DNA of 64,000 nucleotides from the NCBI RefSeq assembly GCF_026342355.1, contig NZ_JAPEMV010000003.1, positions 496,001 through 560,000 on the forward strand, in the 5' to 3' direction. Shown one piece after another: positions 16,468 through 23,467 of this stretch (positions within the stretch are counted from its first letter, which is position 1; each line of letters begins with the position of its first letter). The translations under genes and the position numbers were made by a program. Under the pieces are notes generated by a model, which saw nothing but the letters and a program-made list of their open reading frames with translations, did not search any database and was not told the DNA's origin. This DNA is from Streptomyces sp. NBC_00249. Lineage in GTDB: Bacteria > Actinomycetota > Actinomycetes > Streptomycetales > Streptomycetaceae.

Positions 16468-17286
16468 CTACGCCACCGCGTCGTGGCCGATGACGAGGAC
16501 GGCCGCGTCGTCGGCGTGGCCGGTGGAGTCGGCCACCTTCATCACCTCGGCGGCGAGCTCGTCGGGTTCGGCCCCCGCCGCCTCCCGCACGATCCCCACC
16601 ACGCGCTCCAGCCCCACGTCGATCGGGAACGACGGCCCCTCCACCACCCCGTCGGTGACCAGCACGATCGTCCCGGCCCGGGTCAGCCGCCGCCGCGTCA
16701 CCGGGTACGCCGATCCGGGGAGCATGCCCAGCGGCAGCCCGCCCGTGTCCTCGGCTATGCCGTACCGGCCGTCGACCGTGGCCCAGACGCTCGGCACGTG
16801 CCCGGCGCGGGCGCTGGCCAGCTCTCCCGTCCCGGGGTCGAAGCGGAGCAGGGTGCACGTCGCGAACAGCTCGCAGTCCATCGCCAGCAGCACCTCGTTG
16901 GCCCGGCTCAGCACCTCGCCCGGGTCGACGACCACGGAGGCCACCGCCCGCAGGCAGACCCGGACCTGCCCCATGAAGGCGGTCGCGGCGACGTCGTGCC
17001 CCTGGACGTCACCGATGGAGAACGCCACCGCGCCCTGCGGCACGCGGAAGCCGTCGTACCAGTCACCGCCGATGTCCAGCCCCCGCCGCGCGGGCGCGTA
17101 CCGGGCGGCGCTGCGCAGCCCGGGCAGGACGGGGAGCGCGGAGGGCAGCAGCTCACGCTGGAGCGCCTCGGCCAGCTCGACCCGGGCCTGCTGGAACTCG
17201 GCCCCTTCCCGGGCCTGCGCGGTGAGCTGCCCCAGCATCGTGAGCAGATCGGCGCTCCCCGGCCGGGAGGGACGGCGCGGGGTCAC
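16468..17286 (-). CDS. PP2C/SpoIIE-type serine/threonine phosphatase
   Basis: A 272-aa protein. A short coiled-coil-like N-terminal linker (residues 15-50: TAQAREGAEFQQARVELAEA) leads into the SpoIIE domain, starting LQRELLPSALPVLPG. Metal-binding motifs are GGDWYDGF, FSIGDVQGHD, LVTDGVVEG and the terminal HADDAAVLVI. This is the usual output domain that dephosphorylates anti-anti-sigma factors. It lacks its own sensor, and the MASE1 gene 90 bp downstream on the same strand could provide one. GTG 17286 has GGAG 7 nt upstream. Confidence 0.92.
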   Translation of the reverse strand: MTPRRPSRPGSADLLTMLGQLTAQAREGAEFQQARVELAEALQRELLPSALPVLPGLRSAARYAPARRGLDIGGDWYDGFRVPQGAVAFSIGDVQGHDVAATAFMGQVRVCLRAVASVVVDPGEVLSRANEVLLAMDCELFATCTLLRFDPGTGELASARAGHVPSVWATVDGRYGIAEDTGGLPLGMLPGSAYPVTRRRLTRAGTIVLVTDGVVEGPSFPIDVGLERVVGIVREAAGAEPDELAAEVMKVADSTGHADDAAVLVIGHDAVA

Positions 17287-17521
17287 GGACCGCTCCGACG
17301 AACATCCATATGTGTCCCTGCTCCCGCCCTGAGCCGCGCGAAGGACCCGCGCCCATCATATTTCGGCCCGCCCCACGACGCCCTTCCACCGGGTCCGGGA
17401 CCGGGCCCGGCCGCAGGGGACCGAACGGCGGATCCGGGGGAGATCGCGCGTGCGGTGGCGCCGGGAGCGGTTAGGGATGTCCCGACCGCCCGCCGCCGGC
17501 CACCATCCCCGGGAGACTCCG

Positions 17522-18049
17522 ATGAGCTGCATCAACCGACGTGACCTCGCCCTGCTGGCACTGCGCACCGGCACCGGCGCCGTACTGATCGCCCACGGGA
17601 CGCAGAAGCTCTTCGGATGGTTCGGCGGCGGCGGTCTGGAGGGCACGGCGGCCGCCATGGAACACATGGGCTTCCGGCCCGGCCGGCAGAGCGCGATCGC
17701 CGCCGCCCTGGGGGAGGCCGGGGGAGGGGCGCTGCTGGTGCTCGGGCTGGCGACCCCGGCCGCCGGAGCGGCGGCGGCCGGGGCGATGGCGGGGGCCGTG
17801 GCGGTCCACGCGCCCGCCGGGTTCTTCGCGCAGGAGGGCGGCTACGAGTACCCCGCCTTCCTCGGCTTCACCGCGGCCGCCGTCGGTCTCGCCGGGCCCG
17901 GCCGCTACTCCTTCGACCACGCCACCCGCCACCACTTCGACCAGCCCTGGACGGTCGCGCTGGCCTTCGCCGGGAGCGCGCTCGCGGCGTACGCGGTGGT
18001 CTCCAAGCGGGCCAGGGAGCGGGCGCGGGAGGAATCCGGGGCTTCCTGA
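17522..18049 (+). CDS. DoxX family membrane protein
   Basis: A 175-aa protein with four membrane helices and the DoxX opening RTGTGAVLIAHGTQKLFGWFGG, followed by EGTAAAMEHMGFRPG and AALGEAGGGALLVLGLATP. DoxX-like proteins in actinobacteria are linked to membrane redox or thiol stress complexes, but the exact activity is not known. ATG 17522 follows GGGAG by 7 nt. A 235-bp region upstream separates it from the divergent phosphatase gene and should hold both promoters. Confidence 0.9.
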   Translation: MSCINRRDLALLALRTGTGAVLIAHGTQKLFGWFGGGGLEGTAAAMEHMGFRPGRQSAIAAALGEAGGGALLVLGLATPAAGAAAAGAMAGAVAVHAPAGFFAQEGGYEYPAFLGFTAAAVGLAGPGRYSFDHATRHHFDQPWTVALAFAGSALAAYAVVSKRARERAREESGAS

Positions 18050-18074
18050 CAGGGCCTGACCCCGTATGTAATGT
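18046..18074 (+). promoter_or_regulatory. Leaderless promoter of the pyroglutamyl-peptidase-like gene
   Basis: CTGACA (18046-18051) and TAATGT (18069-18074) are 17 nt apart and both close to consensus. The predicted start of transcription is within 1-2 nt of ATG 18083. The alternative ATG at 18071 lies inside the -10 and cannot be used from this promoter. The -35 overlaps the end of the DoxX gene. Confidence 0.65.
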
Positions 18075-18082
18075 CACATGGC

Positions 18083-19345
18083 ATGACCTTCTTACGCCGT
18101 ACGGCCCTCAGCGCCGCCACCGCCCTGCTCGGAGTCTGCGCCCTCCTGCCCCCCGCCATCGCCCATGCGGACCCCGCGCCCGCCTGCCGCACCGCCCCCG
18201 CCCCGGTCCAGGACCCGGAGCAGGGCCGGCTGAGCGACCCGCGCACCGCCGCCTTCCCGCAGCGGGCCGCGCTGGACGCCTTCGTACGCCGCCTCCCGGC
18301 GGCGCTGTGCGGCGCGAGGAACGCCGCCGGGGCGGAGCGGCTCCTCGACACCTGGGGCGAGGCGCTCTGGCAGGCCGCCGTGGACCGGGCGCAGGGCCGC
18401 CGCCCCGGCGGGGACCTCGCCGCCGGGGACGACCGGCCGCTGTACTGGGCCCGGCTGGCGATGACCGCCGCACTCGACCGCTGGCAGCCGCCCTTCCCCG
18501 TCGACCGGCCCGCCCTGCGGACCCGCCTCGAGGACGCCTCCCGGGGCCTCACCTCCAACGAGTTCCGCCGCACCCCGGGCGTGCGCCGGATCTTCGTCAG
18601 CGGCTTCGACCCCTTCGGGCTGGACACCGAACTGCGCCGGGGCAACCCCTCCGGCTCGGCGGCCCTCCAGCTCAACGGACGCCGCGTGACCCTGGCCGAC
18701 GGCACCGTCGCCGAGATCCGGGCGGTCGTCCTGCCCGTGCGGTACGCCGACTTCGACGCCGGCATCGTCGAGCGCGCCTACGGCCCCCGGCTGGCACCCG
18801 GCCCCCGCGCCGCCGACATGATCACCAGCATCAGCCAGGGCTACCCCGGCCTGTTCACCCTCGAAGCCTGGGCGGGCCGCTCCCGCTCCGCCGACCCGTA
18901 CCCGGACAACACCCGCGCCCTGTCCGGCGGTACGTACGAGCACCCCGTCACCGCGCCCGGCATGGGCCCCGGCGCGGAGTTCCTGCGCACCAGCCTGCCC
19001 ACGGACGCCATGACCGCCGTCCAGAGCCCCTACCCGGTCCGGCTCAACACGGCCGTCACCGAGATACCGGCCGGCCAGGAGGCGCCCGTGGCGCGCCAGG
19101 ACGGTCCGACCCCGGGCTCGCGCGCCGTGGCGGGCGGAGGCGGCGGCTACCTCTCCAACGAGGTCGCCTACCGCTCCAACCGCCTCCGCCTGGAGCTGCG
19201 TCCCGAGCTGCCCGGCGGCCACCTGCACACCCCCGTGCTCACGGGGCTGCCCGCCGACCCCGACCAGCTGACGGGGGCCGACTTCGAACGCGAGGAGAGC
19301 GCCATCACGGCCCAGGTGCTGGAGGTGCTGCGGCACTCCGTCTGA
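18083..19345 (+). CDS. Secreted pyroglutamyl-peptidase-like protein with Ser at the catalytic Cys position
   Basis: A 420-aa exported protein: signal peptide (cleavage near AHA-DPA), a helical N-terminal extension of about 130 residues, then a peptidase C15 fold. FVSGFDPFG (171-179) and GNPSGSAAL match the first C15 block. The late block reads GGYLSNEVAYR (355-364) where pyroglutamyl peptidases I have AG-x-Y-x-C-N, so the nucleophilic Cys is Ser358; the His is kept (GGHLHTPVL, His382). Normal C15 enzymes are about 215 aa, cytoplasmic and remove N-terminal pyroglutamate. This one may be a serine variant or a non-catalytic protein. Start chosen from the leaderless promoter. Confidence 0.8.
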   Translation: MTFLRRTALSAATALLGVCALLPPAIAHADPAPACRTAPAPVQDPEQGRLSDPRTAAFPQRAALDAFVRRLPAALCGARNAAGAERLLDTWGEALWQAAVDRAQGRRPGGDLAAGDDRPLYWARLAMTAALDRWQPPFPVDRPALRTRLEDASRGLTSNEFRRTPGVRRIFVSGFDPFGLDTELRRGNPSGSAALQLNGRRVTLADGTVAEIRAVVLPVRYADFDAGIVERAYGPRLAPGPRAADMITSISQGYPGLFTLEAWAGRSRSADPYPDNTRALSGGTYEHPVTAPGMGPGAEFLRTSLPTDAMTAVQSPYPVRLNTAVTEIPAGQEAPVARQDGPTPGSRAVAGGGGGYLSNEVAYRSNRLRLELRPELPGGHLHTPVLTGLPADPDQLTGADFEREESAITAQVLEVLRHSV

Positions 19346-19353
19346 GCGCCGCC

Positions 19354-19680
19354 TCAGGGCAGTGCCAGCCGGACGGCCTCGCTGACCGCTTCCAGGGCGG
19401 CGGGACTGAGCCGCAGCCCCATCGCCTCCACGTAGTGCGCCGAGGGCCGCACCGTGGTCAGGAAGTCCACCAGGACGTGCCCGCCGACCCCGTCGACGAG
19501 CACCTCGCCCGCCGCCTCGAAGGGCACGGACGTCGGCCACGCGTCCGATCCCGTACCGAGCTGCGCGACGACGACGGTGTCGAGGAGGGCGTTGCGGGTG
19601 TCGTTCGACACCACCACCCACAGGCCGCCGCGCCCCTCGGCGCCGATCGCGAGCACGTCGCCCCGCCGGAACTCCGTCAC
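19354..19680 (-). CDS. MazF/PemK-like toxin of a type II toxin-antitoxin pair
   Basis: A 108-aa protein starting at GTG 19680. RRGDVLAIGAEGRGGLWVVVSND is the MazF opening (x-R-G-D/E-V), followed by TVVVAQLGTG and VDGVGGHVLVDFLTTVR, matching the central strand of MazF folds. MazF toxins are sequence-specific endoribonucleases. The usual R in the first loop is present, but I cannot verify all catalytic residues by eye. It overlaps the upstream antitoxin gene by 4 nt. The longer open frame upstream to 20124 is rejected. Confidence 0.75.
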   Translation of the reverse strand: MTEFRRGDVLAIGAEGRGGLWVVVSNDTRNALLDTVVVAQLGTGSDAWPTSVPFEAAGEVLVDGVGGHVLVDFLTTVRPSAHYVEAMGLRLSPAALEAVSEAVRLALP

Positions 19681-19934
19681 AGGGTCCCCTCCTGGGCGAC
19701 CACCGCCAGATAGGTGGCCCGGTCCGCGAGGGGCGCGCCCTGCTCCGACAGATTGCGGTGCATGTCCTCGTAGGCGGCTCTCAGGTGGTGTTCCCACGCC
19801 TCGGCGAGGGCGGCCCCGCGGACGAAACGGGCGAGCGACTGCCCGGCCGAGGCCGCCGCCAGCCGGAGGAGGGCGAGTTCGTGCTCGGCGAAGGTGACGT
19901 TGAGGGAGGGCACGGGAGAACGGTACTGATGCAC
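19677..19934 (-). CDS. Antitoxin partner of the MazF-like toxin
   Basis: An 85-aa protein. The N-terminal part (PSLNVTFAEHELALLRLAAASAGQSLARFVRGAALAEAW) fits a ribbon-helix-helix domain: a short beta strand, then two helices. The C-terminal region is helical and would wrap the toxin. GTG 19934 has no Shine-Dalgarno site and lies inside the palindrome TGCAC-G-GTGCA (19930-19940), a good candidate autorepressor site. GTG 19911 is an alternative start. The ATGA/GTGA-type overlap with the toxin is the normal antitoxin-first order. Confidence 0.7.
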   Translation of the reverse strand: MHQYRSPVPSLNVTFAEHELALLRLAAASAGQSLARFVRGAALAEAWEHHLRAAYEDMHRNLSEQGAPLADRATYLAVVAQEGTL

Positions 19935-19940
19935 GGTGCA
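19930..19940. promoter_or_regulatory. Palindrome over the antitoxin start codon
   Basis: TGCAC-G-GTGCA is a perfect 5-bp inverted repeat that includes the GTG start codon of the antitoxin. A ribbon-helix-helix antitoxin could bind here to repress its own operon. Confidence 0.45.
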
Positions 19941-20093
19941 GGAGTCCGGTGCTAATCAGGTCATTGCTCCTCACCCCCGCGTCACGCAAGGCCGGGCCCC
20001 TGGCCGTTGACCCCCGCCGATCGAGACAGTCGCAGGTGGAAGGCCTGGTTGACAGCCCCGTACGGCGTTCCGGTGCCGTAGACATCTGCCTGA

Positions 20094-20115
20094 CAGGTAC
20101 GGACCTGCGTACCTG
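20094..20115 (+). promoter_or_regulatory. Perfect palindrome upstream of a small secreted protein gene
   Basis: CAGGTACG (20094-20101) and CGTACCTG (20108-20115) are perfect 8-bp arms around GACCTG, centred about 55 nt before ATG 20160. It could be a dimeric repressor or activator site or, in RNA, a stem in the leader. A GCACCTGGACGTGACC stretch continues the theme downstream. Confidence 0.55.
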
Positions 20116-20159
20116 TGACCGCACCTGGACGTGACCGGAAACAAGGGAGAACCAGAACC

Positions 20160-20519
20160 ATGAAGAAGCGTTTGGTCGCCACAGCCCTGGCTTCCGCCGC
20201 CATCGCGCTGGGCACCGCGCTGCCGGCCTCCGCCGGCACCACGGACACCACCGGTGGAACGGGCACGCAGAACTGCATCAGCCGCAGCGTCAGCCGCGGC
20301 GAGGGCCATGGCTGGGCGCAGACCTGCGACGGCCGCAACGTCTCCGGCTGGATCCAGGACGACAGGGCGGACGGCCGCTGTCCTTACGTCATCGCCTACC
20401 ACCGTGGCGGCGGCGAGACGGCCGGCCCGCGCGTCGGCCCGAAGGGCAAGCGGATCGACTTCAACTTCTGGGCGAACGGCGAGGTCAGCGACTTCGGCAT
20501 CGGCTACTCCACCTGCTGA
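20160..20519 (+). CDS. Small secreted protein, 119 aa
   Basis: A clear signal peptide (MKKRLVATALASAAIALGTA, cleavage at ASA-GTT) precedes a mature domain of about 93 residues. Four Cys residues (QNCISR, TCDGRN, GRCPYV, STC) suggest two disulfides. The composition is rich in Gly, polar and aromatic residues, as in small extracellular beta-sandwich proteins. ATG 20160 follows AAGGGAGAACCAGAACC. No enzymatic motif is seen and I recognise no named family. Confidence 0.8.
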   Translation: MKKRLVATALASAAIALGTALPASAGTTDTTGGTGTQNCISRSVSRGEGHGWAQTCDGRNVSGWIQDDRADGRCPYVIAYHRGGGETAGPRVGPKGKRIDFNFWANGEVSDFGIGYSTC

Positions 20520-20535
20520 CACCGTACGTGCACCA

Positions 20536-20564
20536 GGGCGCCGCGTCCCCAGGACGCGGCGCCC
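20536..20564. terminator. Bidirectional terminator hairpin
   Basis: GGGCGCCGCGTCC and GGACGCGGCGCCC form a perfect 13-bp stem with a CCA loop between two convergent genes. There is no U tract, as is usual in Streptomyces. Confidence 0.85.
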
Positions 20565-20593
20565 CGCCGTGTTTCGGGGACCGCCTAGGCGGC

Positions 20594-21124
20594 CTAGTAG
20601 CCCCAGCGGGCCTTGGAGCCGTCCTGGCGGCAGTGGATCATGCGGCCGTTCCCGGCGTGCGTGGAGCGGCCCACGTCGGCGTTGCGGCAGTACTGGCCGG
20701 CGTTGTAGCAGTTCCCGGCGTTGGAGACGATCTCGCAGTCGGCCTTCGCGGGCTCGGCCGGGGCCTCGGTGGTGGGCCGCGGGGCCGGCTTGGTCGCGGC
20801 GCGGGTGGGGGCCGGGTCGGAGCCGGGCGCCTTGTAGTCCGAGCCGGAGGGCGGCGTCGGCGTCGGCTTGGGAGCGGTCGTGGGGGTCGCCGACGTGGTC
20901 GGGGACGCGGAGGGCGACGGCGTCAGGGAGGGCGTCGGCGACGGAGCCTCGGTCGTCGGAGCCGAGGAGGAGAGGGTCGGCGGCGCGGAGACGGCGGGCC
21001 CCCCGCCCTCCGCCGGACCGCAGGCGACGGCGACGCCCGCCACCAGCAGGGCGACGAACGCCCGTCTCAGAGGACCGCCGGGCCGTCTGCGGTCACGACG
21101 CGTGCCACGGGATGCGCTGTTCAT
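20594..21124 (-). CDS. Secreted protein with Pro/Thr/Ser stalk and Cys-rich C-terminal domain
   Basis: A 176-aa protein: basic N terminus, hydrophobic segment ending in VAVACGP (possible lipobox), a long Ser/Thr/Pro stalk (about 45-125), and a C-terminal domain of about 45 residues. That domain (CEIVSNAGNCYNAGQYCR, then DVGRSTHAGNGRMIHC) matches a small actinobacterial extracellular module I know as Y-x-x-G-Q-[FY]-C-R...G-x-x-I-x-C, whose function is not established. The Cys residues probably form disulfides. ATG 21124 has GGGGGT 8 nt upstream; the longer frame to 21160 is less likely. Confidence 0.8.
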   Translation of the reverse strand: MNSASRGTRRDRRRPGGPLRRAFVALLVAGVAVACGPAEGGGPAVSAPPTLSSSAPTTEAPSPTPSLTPSPSASPTTSATPTTAPKPTPTPPSGSDYKAPGSDPAPTRAATKPAPRPTTEAPAEPAKADCEIVSNAGNCYNAGQYCRNADVGRSTHAGNGRMIHCRQDGSKARWGY

Positions 21125-21160
21125 CGGTGTACCCCCACATGAAGCGTGAAATGGAGGCAC

Positions 21161-21166
21161 ATCATA
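21161..21166 (-). promoter_or_regulatory. Candidate -10 element TATGAT
   Basis: Read on the minus strand, TATGAT lies about 37 nt upstream of ATG 21124 in a locally AT-rich patch. No convincing -35 is seen at 17-19 nt, so it may depend on an activator or an alternative sigma factor. Confidence 0.35.
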
Positions 21167-21238
21167 TGAACGGACAATCGACTACGTGAGGTGTGTTCCG
21201 AATCGTGACCAACCATCAGACGCGGCACGCGCCGACGC

Positions 21239-21257
21239 CGCGGGCGAAGGGCCCGCG
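21239..21257. terminator. Candidate terminator downstream of the serine hydrolase gene
   Basis: CGCGGGC and GCCCGCG pair around a GAAGG loop, about 70 nt beyond the stop codon of the minus-strand hydrolase gene. The stem is short (7 bp). Confidence 0.4.
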
Positions 21258-21324
21258 ACGCCGGTCGTAACCGCCCGGACCGGCCCGTGTCAGGCCGGCG
21301 GAAGGTGCGTCAGCGAGCCCCGCG

Positions 21325-22614
21325 TCAGCGGGCGTTGCGCTCCGGAAGGTCCACCTCGGCCGGGGCGAGGGCGGCCGTGTCACCCTGGGCGGCCGGGGAG
21401 GCCGCGAGGCCGCGCGCCGTCGGCTGCGCGGGCTTCTTGCCGCAGAACGCCGCCTCCAGGGTGCCGCCGAGGGCCGTGTTCGCCACACCCCGGTTCGAGG
21501 TGTTCGCCATGGCCGTCAGGCTGCGGGCGCCGTCGCGGGTGGTGAAGGCGTAGGTGTAGAAGCCCTGCACCGTGCCCGTGTGCCCGAAGACCTGGGTGCC
21601 GCAGGACAGGTCGTAGCGGCGCAGGCCCAGCCCGTAGAAACGGGTGTTCGTGGCGTCCGTCGGGGTCATCGTCAGCATCGCGTCCAGCAGCTCCGGCGAC
21701 AGCAGCTTGCCGCTCACCAGCGCCGACATGAAGGTGCTGAGGTCCGCCGGGTTCGAGATCATCGCCCCGGCCGTCTGCGCCCACGACACCGTCTGCTCGG
21801 TGGAGTCCACCAGCGGCGCGCCGGCCGCGTCGGGGGTCAGGTAGCCGTGGGTGTGCAGGCCCTTGATCTCCGCGTCGGGGTGCACGTACGAGGTGTTGCG
21901 CAGCTTCAGCGGCTTGATGATGCGGCGCTCGTACTCCTTGGCCACCGGGCGCCCGGTGGCCTTCTCGATGAGCATGCCGACGACCACGAAGTTGGTGTTG
22001 GAGTACTTGTACGACACGCCGGGCTCGGTCGTGCGCGGCTCGTTCAGCGAGAGCTGGACCAGCTCCTGGTGGCTGAACACCTTGTTGCGCACGGCCTCGA
22101 AGCCGGGAACGGTGTCGTTGAACATGGCGTTCGTGTAGTCCGCCAGGCCGCTGCGGTGGGTCAGCAGGTGACGGACCGTGATCCGGTCGTCCGGCAGCAG
22201 GCCCGGCAGGTAGTGGTTGACCGGGGTGTCCAGCTCGATCTTCTTCTCGGCCACCAGCTGGAGCAGCACGACGGTCGAGAACGTCTTGGTGACGCTGCCG
22301 ATCCGGAAGCGGGCCTGGGTGTCCATCGCCTCGCCGGTGGTCGTGTCGCGCACGCCGACCGTCTTGGTCCACAGGCCCTGGGTGTCCTTGATCCGGGCCA
22401 ACGCGCCCGGCGCGCCCGCGTCCTTGGTGTTCTGCAGCGCCTGGAGCAGAGCGTCGAGGTCCGGTGCGGGACGGGTCGTGCCGGCCGCCTGCGCCGCCTC
22501 GGCGGACAGGGCGGCGGCGGGCGCGGCATGGGCGGCGGTCGCGGGGGCCACACCGGCCACCAGGGCCAGCAGTGCGGCGCTGACGGCCAGACGACGGTTC
22601 ATGGGCGGGGTCAT
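21325..22614 (-). CDS. Secreted serine hydrolase / D-Ala-D-Ala carboxypeptidase-like (class C beta-lactamase family)
   Basis: A 429-aa exported protein: signal peptide (cleavage near AHA-APA), then a beta-lactamase class C/PBP fold. The nucleophile motif is SVTK (Ser107, Lys110) in RFRIGSVTKTF, the Tyr motif is YKYSNTNF and the third motif is FGHTGTVQG. The overall pattern (LLTHRSGLADYTN) matches Streptomyces R61-type DD-peptidases and esterases of the same family. It should act on cell-wall peptides or esters outside the membrane. ATG 22614 follows GAGGAA by 6 nt. Confidence 0.92.
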   Translation of the reverse strand: MTPPMNRRLAVSAALLALVAGVAPATAAHAAPAAALSAEAAQAAGTTRPAPDLDALLQALQNTKDAGAPGALARIKDTQGLWTKTVGVRDTTTGEAMDTQARFRIGSVTKTFSTVVLLQLVAEKKIELDTPVNHYLPGLLPDDRITVRHLLTHRSGLADYTNAMFNDTVPGFEAVRNKVFSHQELVQLSLNEPRTTEPGVSYKYSNTNFVVVGMLIEKATGRPVAKEYERRIIKPLKLRNTSYVHPDAEIKGLHTHGYLTPDAAGAPLVDSTEQTVSWAQTAGAMISNPADLSTFMSALVSGKLLSPELLDAMLTMTPTDATNTRFYGLGLRRYDLSCGTQVFGHTGTVQGFYTYAFTTRDGARSLTAMANTSNRGVANTALGGTLEAAFCGKKPAQPTARGLAASPAAQGDTAALAPAEVDLPERNAR

Positions 22615-22739
22615 GGGGGTTCCTCGACTCAGTAGTGCGGCACTGGACCGGAAACCGCCGGCGCACTGGGCGCGGGGCCTGCCGACGGCCGGTTCGTGGC
22701 GAGCTTACGCAAGATCAAATGATGATGCGTCATCGCAGG

Positions 22740-23414
22740 TCAGGCGGGCTGTCCCTGGCCCGCGAGACCGGCCAGATCCAGTGCCCGCCGCATGGCCGAA
22801 AGGTCACGTTCCCCGCACGTGCAGCCCGCGGCGAAGGACTCCAGGACCTCGGGCGCCAGCCGCCGCCGCTCCGCCGCCTCCAGCAGACCGGCCGCCGTGT
22901 GCGCGGGCTCCGGGCCCGGGTCGCAGGTGCAGTCCTGCCCGACGCCGTCCAGCAGCCCCAGCAGCTCCCGGCGCACCACGAAACGGCTGATCCCGCAGTC
23001 CAGCCCGTCGTCCTCGACGCCCTCCGGGTACGGGGCGCGGGCCCAGGCGCCGTCCTCGAACCAGTAGACGCAGCCCAGCTCCCAGCCCCGCCCCAGCTCG
23101 CGCAGGGTCTCGTACGGCAGCCAGTCGGGCCCGCCCGCCAGCATGTCGACGGCCGGCTCGTGCCATTTGACGTCGCTCGACTCGTCCTCGCCGTAGAGCA
23201 CGTACCGCCCCTCGCCCATCGGGGCCAGGCACCACCAGGTGCAGCCGCAGTCGTCGAGGTGGAGCCCGCCCCCGTCGATCCAGTGGCCGGTGCGGTGCAC
23301 GCCCCGGCCCTCCGCCTCCGTGGTGGCCTCCAGGACGGCGACCAGGGCCCAGCGCGCCCACAGTTCCCCGGCGGGCGGCAGGTCCCCGGGCAGGCCGGGA
23401 CGGTGGATGGTCAT
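22740..23414 (-). CDS. Hypothetical protein with Cys/Trp-rich motifs
   Basis: A 224-aa soluble protein with no signal peptide. It contains CGCTWWCLAP, DCGISRFVVRRELL, CTCDPG and CTCGERD. Paired Cys motifs (CTC near residues 181 and 208) could bind metal. The N-terminal half looks like a mixed alpha/beta fold with DESSDVKWHEPAVDML. It resembles conserved Streptomyces proteins of unknown function. ATG 23414 has AGGGGGAT upstream. It sits alone between a serine hydrolase gene and the NB-ARC regulator gene on the same strand. Confidence 0.75.
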   Translation of the reverse strand: MTIHRPGLPGDLPPAGELWARWALVAVLEATTEAEGRGVHRTGHWIDGGGLHLDDCGCTWWCLAPMGEGRYVLYGEDESSDVKWHEPAVDMLAGGPDWLPYETLRELGRGWELGCVYWFEDGAWARAPYPEGVEDDGLDCGISRFVVRRELLGLLDGVGQDCTCDPGPEPAHTAAGLLEAAERRRLAPEVLESFAAGCTCGERDLSAMRRALDLAGLAGQGQPA

Positions 23415-23467
23415 GACGGGATCCCCCTGGAGACGAACTGGTGGTGACGGCTGTTCACGGCCCGAGC

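Noticed and set aside
19681..20124. Upstream extension of the MazF-like frame
   Set aside because: It would cover the antitoxin gene and the domain starts at GTG 19680.
22721..22734. GATGA-TGCG-TCATC dyad upstream of the serine hydrolase gene
   Set aside because: Arms of 5 bp are too short to claim an operator without copies elsewhere.
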